Below, piece by piece: positions 1-61,789 of a stretch of DNA of 64,000 nt. Location: contig SEYY01021234.1 of the NCBI GenBank assembly GCA_009176605.1, positions 37,501-101,500 on the forward strand. Direction: 5' to 3'. Position 1 is the first letter of the stretch; each line of letters starts with the position of its first letter. This stretch comes from Armadillidium nasatum. Taxonomy: Eukaryota; Arthropoda; Malacostraca; Isopoda; Armadillidiidae. The position numbers and the translations under genes are program-made. A model generated the notes under the pieces. That model saw nothing but the letters and a program-made list of their open reading frames with translations. It searched no databases and was not told the origin of the DNA.

Positions 1-371
<371 letters not shown>

Positions 372-419
372 AAAAAATATTCAGATCTATAACGCAAATT
401 ATTTTTATTTTTCTTACAG

Positions 420-699
<280 letters not shown>

Positions 700-838
700 T
701 AAATGATTACCATGCTGGTCTAATATAAGAAACACACATTTCCATACATGGAAATACGAAAAGTAAAATGACACTTTTTTTATATATAATTTTGTATGAT
801 AAAATCAAGTTTAAAAAAAAAAAAAAAAAAAAAAGTAT

Positions 839-910
839 CATATCATAACTGTAGAGTGATTAACTTGGGTGCCTAAAAGTGCTGGTTCGATTCTTCATGC
901 GGATCCTGGT
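839..910 (+). repeat. Possible tRNA-derived SINE fragment
   Basis: GTAGAGTG followed about 30 bp later by GCTGGTTCGATTC resembles the A and B boxes of a tRNA-type RNA polymerase III promoter. The T-arm stem does not pair well, so this is a decayed fragment or chance. Confidence 0.22.
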
Positions 911-987
911 TTGAAACTACCTAGAAAGTTTCTCCTGAAATAGGACAATTTTCGTGAGGTGCAAACTTTTGTTAAAATAGTTTAATT

Positions 988-1136
<149 letters not shown>

Positions 1137-1545
1137 AAGTTTTATAAGAAAAAATTTTTAATTACCCCAAATTTTAAAAATCTAATGTACTTCAGGATCC
1201 CCTTCTCTACTTTATGGTGAAGATATCTGCTTTTGTTATCTTCTAATAGGTTAGTTAATGCCACTTTTAAGTTACCTTATTTTCATTTATAATTCCCTTC
1301 CCCCTTTTTCTCACCATTCTATTTTCCTGTAACTGTCGCAATAGCATAAGAAATATATAGAGAGAGTAGGAAACCACAAAAGCCTGTTAAAATCTCAGTT
1401 CATAGGTCATCTAGATCATGTCTCTAAAATTAGGAGTCGTTATCAAATATACGGTGGATCGCAAAAAATAAAACTAACTGTACCAAAAAATAAACAAATT
1501 TGCTTACATTAAAATATAAAGTTTAAACAGCACGAAATTCATTTT

Positions 1546-1841
1546 TTTTTTCTTTGCTGCGCCGGAAGCACAGGGACTTTGCAACCGTTTTGAGTTTCGG
1601 GAGACAAAACCATAAATAGTTTTTTTTTTCTACAAGCATTATTTTCAAGTATTTTAAATCAAATGAATATTACATGCACCCACGCATTATGTATACACAG
1701 AAAAAAAAAATCAGTAATAAGGACAATAAAACGAATGTTTGATTTATATAATTTATTGAAAATGAAAGAAATAAACATAATTTTTGTTGTCCTTATTATT
1801 GATTTAAGTCCCCGTGCCTCCGGCGCAGCAAAGAAAAGTGT
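1546..1841. mobile_element. MITE with about 30-bp terminal inverted repeats
   Basis: The left end (1549-1580, TTTTCTTTGCTGCGCCGGAA onward) is repeated inverted at the right end (1804-1840), with a few G/A differences. The roughly 225 bp between them is AT-rich and non-coding. No transposase is visible and the superfamily is not clear from the ends. Confidence 0.7.
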
Positions 1842-2599
<758 letters not shown>

Positions 2600-2726
2600 T
2601 CAGATAAATCCTTCATATTTTTTTATGAATTTATAGTAAATAATTCAGTGGTATTAAATTTGGTATTATAAAACTCAAGCAAATTACGTTGCTCGTTTCA
2701 TCACCTTTAAAAAAAAAAAAAAAAAA

Positions 2727-2924
2727 TAGCCTACAATTAATAAAAGAAATTGATAAAGGAATTCACCATTTAAAAATGTTCTTCAAATTGTTAAAATAAA
2801 AGGGGAAATTAGGGGGGATTTACTTTATTTCCAAGATAAAAACTTGGATGATTGGCTTATTTTGTGTAAGCTCATAAATAAATCTTAAAGTAGTTAATTA
2901 GATAAAATTTAGCCTAGTACGAAC
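2727..2924. repeat. Dispersed repeat, copy 1 (other copy 29651-29850)
   Basis: Starts TAGCCTACAATTAA and ends AAATTTAGCCTAGT; the same order of motifs occurs at 29651-29850, including CTCATAAATAA. It is non-coding and of unknown class. The hAT-like element at 2925 sits exactly at its right end. Confidence 0.65.
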
Positions 2925-4170
<1,246 letters not shown>

Positions 4171-4178
4171 GTAGGAAC

Positions 4179-5019
4179 ATAGCTTCAACCAAAAGCAAGA
4201 ATCCTCAACTCTGCTCGAAAACAAGGCTCAGTTAAACAGTAAAGTCAAGTCATATAAAATTCAAGTTAAAAGTAATGCACTACCTCAAACCGAGCATAAT
4301 CAAAAAAGTCAATTTTAATTCAAAATAGCAAAACAAAATATCAAGTTGGGTTGGTCTAGTTGGGACCTAGCTTCTCTTACAAAGCTCTAAAGATTCCTAC
4401 CCTAAGGATTAAAGAATATATAACTACCATATAGCTAAAATAGTTAAATGGGATAATACTCATCTCTCCGAAGACTCTTCAGGCATTGAGGAGTATCTTA
4501 ATTAAAAAAATGGAAAAAATCATAAATTCTAAAAAAGCGACTTACACTGTCAAAGTTAAATAAGGCAAGTTCTAATTCCTCGTTTCCCGTACATAAAATG
4601 AGTAATAAAAAAAAAAACATGTAAAATGTTGTCATTCTATAAAAGATTTTCTAAGTTTAAGGTGTATTTTGATACTCTGTGAAAACCATAGATAGTTTTA
4701 TCTACTAAGAAGCAACATATAAGGATTTTCTAATGAAGCACTGTGTGAGCATTTTTTTATTTTTTAATTCTATTGAATATCATATGAAATAAGTTTCAAG
4801 TGAAAGTATAAAGCATATGATGGCTCATGTTGATTTATTCTTTTTCATAATAATTATTGGTTTTAAAGATACTGGAATACGATGATCATTTGTTGTAACG
4901 TATTATAACATATAAATTTAAATTTCCCATAAGTTTTAAACAGTATTTGTCGTTGGATAAGATAATCAGAGCGTCAAATATTCAAATCTGCTGAAAAAAA
5001 AGAAAGGAAAGAGAAAAAT
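4179..5019. other. AT-rich noncoding stretch with one dispersed repeat
   Basis: No gene seen. The part 4640-4740 (GTATTTTGATACT, then TAGTTTTATCTAC, then AAGGATTTTCTAAT) recurs in the same order at 37990-38130. Confidence 0.5.
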
Positions 5020-5390
5020 CAAACACTGAAAATGTTCCCAATTTTTCCAAAATAAAAGACGCCATGTTATACAAATTTCACAATAATTTCTTCCATAGAA
5101 ATAACTCCCAGCACAAGCACGTGAATTTTATTTACAAAAATCACGTGATTTCTAAGATGTTTTTTAGCTATGTCCCCGCCAATCTTAAGATTTCATCTTC
5201 ACCTTAAGATTATAATTATTATTACTTTTCCCGCCAAATTGCCTCAAAGAACGGTGTTTTCTGGCTTGTCTTAAGCGTACGCTTAAGATAAGCGAAAATT
5301 TTGACTCGAAGACGAAGAAGACGGCTTAAAGCCGTCTTCTTTAAGTCAAAATTTCGGTTTAGGTGGTCTATTATTTTCGTACAGACAAAC
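5020..5390. repeat. Dispersed repeat family A, copy 1, with hairpin end
   Basis: Contains GAAAATGTTCCCAATTTTT, CTTCCAT, AATCTTAAGATTTCATCTTC and GCCAAATTGCCTCAAAGAA, shared in order with 5690-5881 and 39193-39490. This copy also has a perfect palindrome (TTAAGCGTACGCTTAA, 5271-5286) and a 12-bp stem with one-base loop (5316-5340, AGAAGACGGCTT), nested in an outer AAATTTTGACT stem. It is probably a foldback-type MITE. Confidence 0.65.
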
Positions 5391-5489
5391 ATCAAGATCT
5401 AGAAGAACAAGACATATTGTAATGATCTATAGGCCATTGCTGCATGATGATCATTGAATCTACAAAGAAGGGACCTTTATACCCACCAT

Positions 5490-5690
5490 GCTATACTGAA
5501 TGTATAGACAGGGGTGATCCGATCCAGTTGATGTCATATATTTAGACTTTAGCAAAGCTTTTGATAAGGTACCCCATGTTAGGCAGATGCAAAAGTTGTA
5601 ACAGTGTGGTATAGATGGAATGGTACACAATTGGATTAAAGAGTGGTTAAGGAACAGAAGGCAGTGTGTATTACTTAATAGTAATAAAAT
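5490..5690 (+). mobile_element. LINE reverse-transcriptase fragment (copy A)
   Basis: Encodes the motif A region (VDVIYLDFSKAFDKVPH after one frame break) of the same LINE as 6490-8290. It stops abruptly where repeat A copy 2 begins. Confidence 0.8.
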
Positions 5691-5881
5691 ATCAATAATT
5701 TCTTCCATAAAAATAACTCCCAGCACGTGAATTTTATTTACAAAAATCACGTGATGCTCTAAAATGTTTTTTTTAGCTATGTCCCCACCAATCTTAAGAT
5801 TTCATCTTCACCTTAAGATTATTATTATTACTTTTCCTGCCAAATTGCCTCAAAGAATGGTGTTTTATGGCTAATCTTAAG
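5690..5881. repeat. Dispersed repeat family A, copy 2, inside LINE debris
   Basis: Close to copy 1 (5080-5275) over about 190 bp. LINE sequence lies on both sides, and the LINE segment after it restarts upstream of where the first stopped, so this is not a simple insertion. Confidence 0.7.
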
Positions 5882-6485
5882 ATAGGGGTGATCCAGTTGA
5901 TGTTATACATAGTTAAAGTCTATGATGTTATATATTTAGACTTTAGCAAAGCTTTTGATAAGGTACCCCATGTTAGGCTGATGCAAAAGTTGTCACAGTG
6001 TGGTATAGATAGAATGGTACACAATTGGATTAAAGAGTGGTTAAAGAACAGAAGACAGTGTGTATTACTTAATGGTAATAAGTCATTATGAGAAACAGTG
6101 AAGAGAGGGGTCCCACAGTGTTCTGTGCTGGGACCACTTTTGTTCCTTATATATATAAATGATTTAGACAAAGGTCTTAAATGTAAGGTTTCTAAGTTTG
6201 CAGATGATACCAATGTGGTTACCTCAGTAAGCAATAATGATGGATGCATAAAACTTCAAGGTGATCTTGATAGACTTCTTGGTTGGGCAGAGAGGTGGTA
6301 AATGAACTTTAATAGTAAAAAAAATGTAAAGTTCTTCATGTAGGTTACTCAAATGAAGGTTTTAATTATGAAATGAATGGGGAGTGGCTTGAGACAGTGG
6401 ACCAAGAAAAGGATTTAGGTGTGATTATTAGCAGTAATCTGAAGGTGAGTGATCAATATTTGGAAGCAAGGAATAGAGCTAATTA
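5882..6485 (+). mobile_element. LINE reverse-transcriptase fragment (copy B)
   Basis: Reads LDFSKAFDKVPH, then GVPQCSVLGPLLFLIYIND, then SKFADDTNVVTS and LDRLLGWAERW, with a TGA after NKSL and a stop after AERW. It carries the catalytic FADD. It ends at NRAN, where sequence in the opposite orientation begins. Confidence 0.85.
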
Positions 6486-6489
6486 GATG

Positions 6490-8290
6490 TTTCATATTAA
6501 GCAAAGATATCTTCCTTTCTTCAGAACATAGGAAAATTAAGACAGTTAGAAGCCACAAGGGCCTATCAAGACTGTCCCAGTCCAAACAAATAACAATAGA
6601 TGTATCCTATCCCTAGTTATCAGTTCATTCATGCAAAGATAAAAATAAAACTAAGCCCAATAATACATGCAATATTCATTGAACCATCACCCACTACAAA
6701 AAATTGCCTGTTAGGCTTAGTCATAGGCTGATCAAAAAATTTATATATACCCGCGAATTTGGCTTAATCAAGTTATACTATATAATACCTAAACCATCCA
6801 TATATCTATCTACCCCCCTTTTAAATTTGACAAGAGAATCATAGTCAACAATCTCTTGTGGCAAGCCATTACAAAAATTAACAACTCTATTACTGAAAAA
6901 GTATTTTCTTAGATCGAGATGGCATGGCTTTTTAATTTTTTATCATGTTCACTAGTTACACTTCCACAATCCACTATAAAGTATTTTTCAATCTGTATTA
7001 CTGTCAGATGCAAATATTTTGTAAATTTGTATCATATCCCCTCTGAGAAATCTCCTTTCAACTGAGAATATTCCTAACTCCTTCACCTCTTCATAGCTCT
7101 TATTTTCAAAGCCAGAAATCATCCTTGTTGCTCGACGTTGTACTCTCTCCAGCATATCTATGTCTTTTTTTAAATGAGGAGCCCAAACCTGTGCACAATA
7201 CTCTAATGTTGGATCTAACATAGCTATTATATAGCTTGCTTATAACCTCTTTGCTCTTGTAAACTACATTGCGATTAATTATACCTAACATCTTATTAGC
7301 TCTATTCCTTGCTTCCAAATATTGATCACCCACCTTCAAATTACTGCTAATAATCACGCCTAAATCCTTTTCATGGTTCACAGTCTCAAGCCACTCCCCA
7401 TTCATTTCATAATTAAATCCTTCATTTGAGTAACCTACATGAAGAACTTTACATTTTTTACTATTAAAGTTCATTTGCCACCTCTCTGCCCAACCAAGAA
7501 GTCTATCTAGATCACCTTGAAGCTTTATATACCCATCATTATTCCTTACTGAGGTGACCACTTTGGTATCATCTGCAAACTTAGAAACCTTACATTTAAG
7601 ACCTTTGTCTAAATCATTTATATATATAAGGAACAAAAGTGGTCCCAGCACAGAACCCTCTTTACCATTTCCCATAATGACTTATTACCATTAAGTAATA
7701 CACACTGCCTTCTGTTCTTTAACCACTCTTTAATCCAATTGTGTACCATTCCATCTATACCATACTGCGACAACTTTTGCATCAGCCTAACATGGGGTAC
7801 CTTATCAAAAGCTTTGCTAAAGTCTAAATATATGACATCAACTGGATCACCCCTGTCTATACATTCAGTAATATATTCCATAAATTCTAGAAGATTTGTC
7901 TGACATGATCTACCCTTTCTAAAGCCATGCTGGGAGTTATATAATATCTTATCTAAATGCTTCTCTATATTACTTCAGTAAATTTTCCAAAATTTTCACA
8001 ACCAGAGATGTTAAACTAACTGGCCTATAGTTCCTTAAATCTTCCTTGCTACCTTTTTTAAAAATGGGCACCACATATGCCGTTTTCCAGTCCTCATGTA
8101 CCTCTCCAAAAGCAATAGATTGTTTAAAGATCAAATATAGTGCCTTTGCAATACTGCTACTCCCCTTTTTTAGAATTCTACCATACACACCATCCGGATC
8201 CGCTGCCTTATTTGGGTCAATATGTTCTAGTAAAGATGCTATTTCAATTAACTCAGTTTGAAATGTACACCTATTCATTACATGTATACT
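6490..8290 (-). mobile_element. 5'-truncated LINE (CR1/Jockey superfamily), RT to 3' end
   Basis: On the minus strand, in order: NKAADPDGVYGRILKKG; YVVPIFKKGSKEDLRNYRPV; HGFRKGRSCQTNLLEF; motif A YLDFSKAFDKV; GSVLGPLLFLIYINDLD; catalytic FADD; the thumb region YCAQVWAPHLKKDI; and a C-terminal LQRLW-like tail, followed by a 3' UTR near 6490-6680. It lacks the endonuclease, so it is 5'-truncated at about 8290. Only a few frame breaks (near 7225, 7650 and 7970) interrupt it, making it one of the youngest LINE copies here. RT motifs and lack of RNase H point to the CR1/Jockey group; the exact clade is not resolved. Confidence 0.92.
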
Positions 8291-8297
8291 AGAGCTA

Positions 8298-8350
8298 ATG
8301 AATAGGTGTACAGTATTTCAAATTGAGTTAAATGAAATCGCATCTTTTAA
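8298..8350 (+). mobile_element. Inverted stub of the same LINE
   Basis: TAATGAATAGGTGTACA through GCATCTTTT mirrors 8222-8279. The LINE therefore meets an inverted copy of its own 5' part across a spacer of about 20 bp, the form expected from inverted (twin-primed) insertion or later rearrangement. Confidence 0.75.
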
Positions 8351-9863
<1,513 letters not shown>

Positions 9864-9870
9864 TATATAT

Positions 9871-12923
<3,053 letters not shown>

Positions 12924-13029
12924 TATATTTTTATTTTATTTTACTTTTTTTTTGTGAAAAAACTTTGAAATTTTATTTCAAGTTTGTAGTTATGTTTAGT
13001 GAGTGTTGGTTCATTGCAAGTTGTGTATT

Positions 13030-13240
13030 TAATTAGTTAAGTTTACTAAATATATGTAGGGGCTTAGTTTTATTTTTATCTTACATTGCATGCAAGAATT
13101 GATAACTAAGGATATAATAGACCTAGTCTTTGTTGCATTTATTTGCATTACTATTATAATTAGTTCGACTGGGACAGTCTCGATAGGCCCATGGGACTTC
13201 TAACTGTCTCTATTTTTCTTATGTTCTTAAGCACTTGAAA
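13030..13240 (+). mobile_element. LINE 3' UTR fragment with conserved tail motif
   Basis: Carries GGGACAGTCTCGATAGGCCC, then CTTCTAACTGTCTCTATTT and TTCTTATGTTCT. The reverse complement of this tail is present at 6525-6600 and 17110-17175. It lies about 170 bp upstream of the PHF5A start codon. Confidence 0.7.
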
Positions 13241-13408
13241 TTGATAATTTTTGTAGTTATTTTTATGCTCTGATATTACTGGTAATTAGTTTTGACTAAA
13301 TTTAATTTTTTAGTGAAATATTAATGTTCCTTGTTTTATTTCAGCTGGAAACTTATTTTCAAAATTTCAACCATTTTTATTTGTTAAGTATAAATATATA
13401 TGATATAA

Positions 13409-15543
<2,135 letters not shown>

Positions 15544-15553
15544 AGACCGCATC

Positions 15554-15693
<140 letters not shown>

Positions 15694-15914
15694 TTTTTGG
15701 CATATATTATGCATTTATGAAGAAAACGTAAAAGCTTTTTGTTGATTAAAAGACTGTAGAAGATATCTTTTCCATATTTAGTTTAATTTAATTTTATATT
15801 ATTATAATACATACTAATTGGAATTTTTTTTGTCAACAGCTGCAGTTAGAGTCATTATATTATTGTTTCATTTATGACTTTTATCAAAATAATTCCAAAA
15901 TAAGTTAATTGAAT

Positions 15915-33703
<17,789 letters not shown>

Positions 33704-33929
33704 GCTAAAAATATTTTATGTAAATTTTATAATTATTTCAATAATGGTTAGTTTTTCATTAAATTTTACCAAAAACGTTGATGCCAAATTCATTTAAAAA
33801 TTTTTAAACAGGAACCTTTCCCGAAAATATACCAAATATTACTTCAAAATCGTATAGCGAGTATTAAACAAGAAACCAATTATCTTTTACGTTATGCAAT
33901 TTGCATTATAATTCCCTTCGTGCAATTTT

Positions 33930-36060
33930 ACCTCCACACCTCTTTAGATTTAGTATTGACATAATTTGTTATAATATAAATCGACGTCTTTTCAGCTATA
34001 AGCGTCATCTTACCGATAGAATTATTTAAACTTTGTAAAAATTTCATTTGGTTCGCATACTCTAATTCCGACCTTATCACAAATTTGTCAAATCTTGGTG
34101 TCTGGGAAGGTAATTGCTTGGATTGGGCCTTAGTTTTTACCTGGGGCCTTTTTCCCGCAGTAAAATCCAAACTTTGTCTTCTTTTAGTGAATATAAGACC
34201 GTTATTCAATTAATAACCAAAAAATTACAATTTAATTATTCACAATTTCCCCGTCGACTGAAACATGCCATGAAAAGTTTTAAAAATAACAAAGATATAA
34301 TATTACGACGCGCGGATAAACGTGTGGGAGTTGTTATTATGAATTACCAAGATTATATTTTAAAGCCGAAAATATGCTTGATGACCCCGACACCTATGAA
34401 AAATTAATTAATAATCCCATTAACTCCCAAACCTACTATTTTAAAAATCACGTAAAAAGGTTACTTCCCGGTTATATATTAAAACAATTGACTGTTCCTA
34501 ATCCCTCCCTCCCTCCCATACTTTTGTGGCATACCCAAATTGCACAAACCCAACGTCCCCTTACGTTCGATTATCGCATGTGGTGGGGATAATTTTTCAA
34601 AGTTGAAAAGATGACTAATACAAAATTTTATCTCCTTTACTTGGAACCATATCCACCTCTCATATAAAAAAATACTATCCATTTTAAAGAAAAAATTGGG
34701 AGAGACATTCCTTCAAATCATATTCTAGCCAGTTTCGATGTAAAAAGCTTGTTTACCACTATTCCTATTCATGATTTTTTGGTTTTCTTTCGGAGAGGCT
34801 AATAGATTTAGAAATACCAGTCCTCATTAATAACTTTATAAAATTAATTGAGATAAGTATGAAACAAAACATATTTACATTTAATAATGATTATTATCGA
34901 CAAATCTTTGGGACGGGAATGGGGAACAGCCTGAGCCCAGTCATTGCCAATCTTAATATGGAGTTTTTAGAGCGGAAATTGGTTGTGGACATTCCTCTAT
35001 ATAATGACATTTTTCCTGGTATCGCTATGTTGACGACATTTTAGTTATAATCCCTAGACAATTTCCTATTCAGCAATTTTTAACCCAAATGAATAATCTT
35101 GTTCAATCTATTAAATTTACTCATGAATTACAGGAAAATAATGAAATTGCTTTTTTTAGATCTGCTCATAATACAAAAGGACCCCGCCATGTGATTTAAG
35201 ATTTTTAGAAAACCTACCTCTCGAAATCAATTACTGCATTCCTTTTAAGAACACCCTGATTATATAAAACGGAATATTATTTACAACACTTTCTCCCGTT
35301 CCCTAAATCTTACAGATCTGGTTTTCATGGATGATGAAATTGAATTCGTTTACCAACAATTTCTGTTCCTAGGCTACACCCGGAGTTACATTCAAAAACA
35401 ATACTATAAACGCCCGCGCACGTTTCTATGGTAATAATATTTTGGAACCCCGTAATCTCCCTACAAATATTATAGTCATTCCTTATACAAACTCTTTATC
35501 CGAACTGCTGTTTACCTTAAAACATATATTTAACATTCATATTATATTTACTTTCCCTATACATTGTTACGTACTTTGATTTCCAACAATACAACGACCA
35601 CAGAAGAAGCTGGGGGAGTATATAGAATTCCCTGTAAGACTTGTCCCATGTCATACATTGGGGAAACATTGAAGACCCTATCAATTCGTGTCTCCCAACA
35701 CAAAGCCGGCATGAGGAGATTTAACCACAGTAATTCCATTTTTCTTCATATTACGCAACAAGACAGTTGATTGGGACAATACTTCCTTTGTTTTCTTCTC
35801 CAAGGCGAAAAATACTAACCGTTTGATTGAATCATTTTTTTTATAAAATTTATACAAAACTTTAATTCTTCCCCCGGATTTTTTGACATGGATGATATCA
35901 CTTACAATTTCCTGAAGTCCATTTTGGTTGAACGTCGGACTGTTCGTGCACTTATAAATTGAGCCCGGTCTTATTTTTGTGCGTCTGTATGTGTGAAGTC
36001 CCGCCCCTTTTCTTTCGTCTCCAGCTGGCCGTAAATGCTCATTTCTCTTCATTCGCGATT
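33930..36060 (+). mobile_element. Penelope-like element (RT plus GIY-YIG), broken
   Basis: In order: LILGLSFYLGPFSR-type upstream region, NNKDIILRRADKRVGVVIMN, then RT core segments (SFDVKSLFTTIPIHD; FGTGMGNSLSPVIANLNMEF), then the endonuclease segment GGVYRIPCKTCPMSYIGETL. RT linked to a C-terminal GIY-YIG domain defines Penelope-like elements. The reading frame is interrupted several times, so it is inactive and of moderate age; no terminal repeats were identified. It lies between RBKS and COPG. Confidence 0.85.
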
Positions 36061-37431
<1,371 letters not shown>

Positions 37432-37641
37432 ATGTTAAATCCACCCATGCCTCCTCTGTCTTTGACAAAGGAACGATTACAAAGGCTGCGTCAATGGATA
37501 GATCTTTGTAAACACTTTTTAGATAGAAGGAAATATGGGAGACTTAGAAGGAAACAAATAAAAGATGTTTCTATGTTTAACAATTGCCTAATAAATAGAG
37601 AAATATTTATTCGACCTTTCTACTCGAATGTAGATAGATAG
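37432..37641 (+). CDS. Small 69-codon ORF, hypothetical
   Basis: ATG to TAG, no repeats inside. The peptide is basic and apparently helical, with LTKERLQRLRQWIDLCKH and DRRKYGRLRRKQIKD near the middle. It lies about 1 kb upstream of COPG, same strand. I see no recognised domain, and it could be a remnant of a repeat. Chance is possible, though AT-rich noncoding sequence around it is otherwise full of stops. Confidence 0.25.
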   Translation: MLNPPMPPLSLTKERLQRLRQWIDLCKHFLDRRKYGRLRRKQIKDVSMFNNCLINREIFIRPFYSNVDR

Positions 37642-37989
37642 GAACAATGCTTGTTATTATCAAACTAGATTAATTGTGTGTGATACAACAAAACAAAGTT
37701 ATATTTACATATAATATCTGCTACTCCATTATAAATTTATAATAGAGCAGACTGTCTAAAAGTCAAGTTCCAAATAGTTAAAAGAGTCTAAATTTAATAT
37801 CCTTATATCAAAAAAAAAACAATCATTGTGCAAAGAAAGGTTAATACATTACGTTCTGGAAGATTTTCATCGATGTGGGTGATATAAATTTTATAACACA
37901 CTGTTACATTTTAAATCTAGTTACCAACGTGGTTAGAGCAAAAGGAGCAAGTGTCCTACCATGTTAAAAAGTAGCAACAACAAGTTTGG

Positions 37990-38250
<261 letters not shown>

Positions 38251-38672
38251 AAATAAATTTTCAAAATTTTATGTCAAAAACATTCATAAAAATCATTTAT
38301 ATACCTTACTATAAGCCATAAAGTTCAATATTTATTTATATATCCCATAATTGTCTGTATAAGTAAATTTTTTTAGAAGTATTATTTAAAGATATTATTT
38401 TTATCATAATTAATATCTTTGCTAATTGATAATTTAACTGCCTTGATATTTTTTAATGTAATCTATATAAGAACTTTTATTCTTATAAATAATTTAAGTG
38501 GAAAAAATGTTTTATCTCTTTGTAGTATGGTAGCATAATCTTTGCTTCGATGATATTTTCGAAAATGTAAACAAACTACAACACTTTTATTAACACGTAA
38601 GCGAAGTCATAAAGCAAGTTTTGCAGGTTGATTATTTGCTATATATATTGATATCCTGAATATTAAAAAAAT

Positions 38673-58582
<19,910 letters not shown>

Positions 58583-58839
58583 ATAGAAAAGATTTTTTTC
58601 ACCTTTCATTGTTGAACCATTTTGTATTTAATCATTCCCGGAAAGCTAAGAAAACTGAAAGAAATGAGTTGTTATATAAGTTTTAGTTCATTTATGCTAT
58701 TATAAATTTATTTTACGTAATTTATACTTCTAAAATATAATAATCTTCATAATGTTACTTTTATTATCACCGAATAAATAATTTTTATATTCAATTTTCT
58801 TTTTTTTAATCTTATGTAGAAACAAAATAAAGCTAAAGT

Positions 58840-59740
58840 TAAAAGATTGCCTCTCCTGCCCAAGGAACAAGATCCATAAGGAACCTTGGTGTGTGTATTC
58901 CTTTTGCAGTCAAACCTCGTCCCACACTGGGACACATCTCTGTAGTTCCTCCTACGTTTCCGAAACCAACGCCAGATCGTCTGCGTATCCGAGTATCTTC
59001 CCGTCCACCTCTCTCCTCACCAACCTCCCACAAAAGTCCATAAAAATTATAAGCAAAATTGGGGAGATCACACTTCCCTGTTTCACTCCAGTCGTAATTC
59101 TGAACCAGTTACTATCGTCCATCTGCGTTTTTACTTTGCAGCAGCTATCAACATATGTGCTCTTATCAACTTCGTTGGTATTCCATATTCTCCTCCTCCC
59201 AACACCCTCCACAACATCTCCCTTGGCACTCTATCAAATGCTTTTTCCAAATAAACAAAAGCCATATATGATCTCTCGTTAAATTCATAACTATTCTCAC
59301 ATATCTTTAGTGTGAAAACTAGGTCAATGGCTGATCTTCCCGGTCTAAAACCATGCTGCCACTCTTCCAGCTTATTCTCCACTCTTCCTCTCAGTCTTCT
59401 CTCCATGATTCTTTCATACACCTTCGCAATATGAGGCATTAACACAATTCCTCTATAATTTGTACAGTTTGTCTTATCCCCTTTTTAAATATAGGGCATA
59501 TTATCGATTTGTTTCACTCTTGTGGCGTTTTCCCCTCATTTCAGCACTTACTCATCATCTCAGTCATCCACAGCACTCCTCCTCCTCCTCCAGCGCCCCT
59601 CAATTATCTCCACCGGTAGCATATCATCCCCTGTCGCCTTACCGTTTTTCATCTTACCAATTGCGTATTCCACCACCTCAGGCGTAGTCGGCCACACCTC
59701 CTCCTCCCTCTCCGGCCCCTCCAGCACTTCCTCATCATAA
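58840..59740 (-). mobile_element. RTE-like LINE RT fragment
   Basis: On the minus strand, in order: EVWPTTPEVVEYAIGKMKNG, NYRGIVLMPHIAKVYERIME, QHGFRPGRSAIDLVFTL, motif A AFVYLEKAFDRVPREMLW (the catalytic Asp of AFVDLEKAFD is Tyr here), [19 protein letters not shown], and catalytic LGYADDLALVSE. Two open segments overlap near 59131-59212. The order and wording are those of RTE-clade elements. It begins just downstream of COPG and ends where the foldback element starts. Confidence 0.85.
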
Positions 59741-60120
59741 ATTATTCCTATTATTTTAAACTTTTTTTTCTTTTTTTTTTACGTGTTTTTTGCTTTTCCT
59801 TAAAAAAAATAATTTGGCGTTCATCGATTAACCAAAAAAACAAAAAAACATCATTTCCTTTTCGTAGTTACGCTGAGAAGGAAAAAAAACGGGTCCCCTA
59901 CACTAAAGTGTTACCATGGTAACATTTTAGTGTAGGGGGCCCGTTTTTTTTTCCCCTTCTCAGCGTAACTACGAAAAGGAAATGATATGTTTGTTTGTTT
60001 GTTTTTTTGTTTTTTTTTTTGGCTAATCGACGAACGCCAAATTATTTTGTAAGGGAAAAAATAAATAAAAAAACACAAATATAAAAAAAATAGTTTAAAA
60101 TAATAGGAATAATTATGACG
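59735..60120. mobile_element. Foldback MITE: near-perfect 0.38 kb palindrome
   Basis: The left arm (from ATTATTCCTATTATTTTAAA at 59741) is inverted in the right arm (ending 60113). The arms include GCGTTCATCGATTAACC / GGCTAATCGACGAACGC and TTTCCTTTTCGTAGTTACGC, and meet at GTTACCATGGTAAC near 59911. Spacer is nearly absent. Small indels occur in the A/T runs. A half copy is at 61790-61935. No coding capacity. Confidence 0.88.
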
Positions 60121-60224
60121 TCAGAATATCGTCTTCGAAAACTGCCCTTTGAAAAATTTTACTAGTTGCTATATTTTAAAATATGTTGAAGCTTAAAATG
60201 GAAATACGTAATAGTTAAAATTTG

Positions 60225-61413
<1,189 letters not shown>

Positions 61414-61448
61414 GATCATCATTTGTCACTTACATTCCCTCTTCTACA

Positions 61449-61544
<96 letters not shown>

Positions 61545-61789
61545 TATATATATATAACTCATTTAATACGTTGCCAAAAAAAATTGTTTTTTTTTTTGAT
61601 GGGGAAGTAAAAAAAAAATTAAGGGCAACCCATTAACATGAAAGCACTAACAACCTTTAAAGGACTACGTCACTCTGCTGTATTAAAAAATCTCAAAATA
61701 ATTTTCATTAGATTTAATGTTTTTTTTTTTTTTAATTAAAATGTTATCTTTCAATATATTAAAAAAAATAATTTGTTTTACATTTTTTT

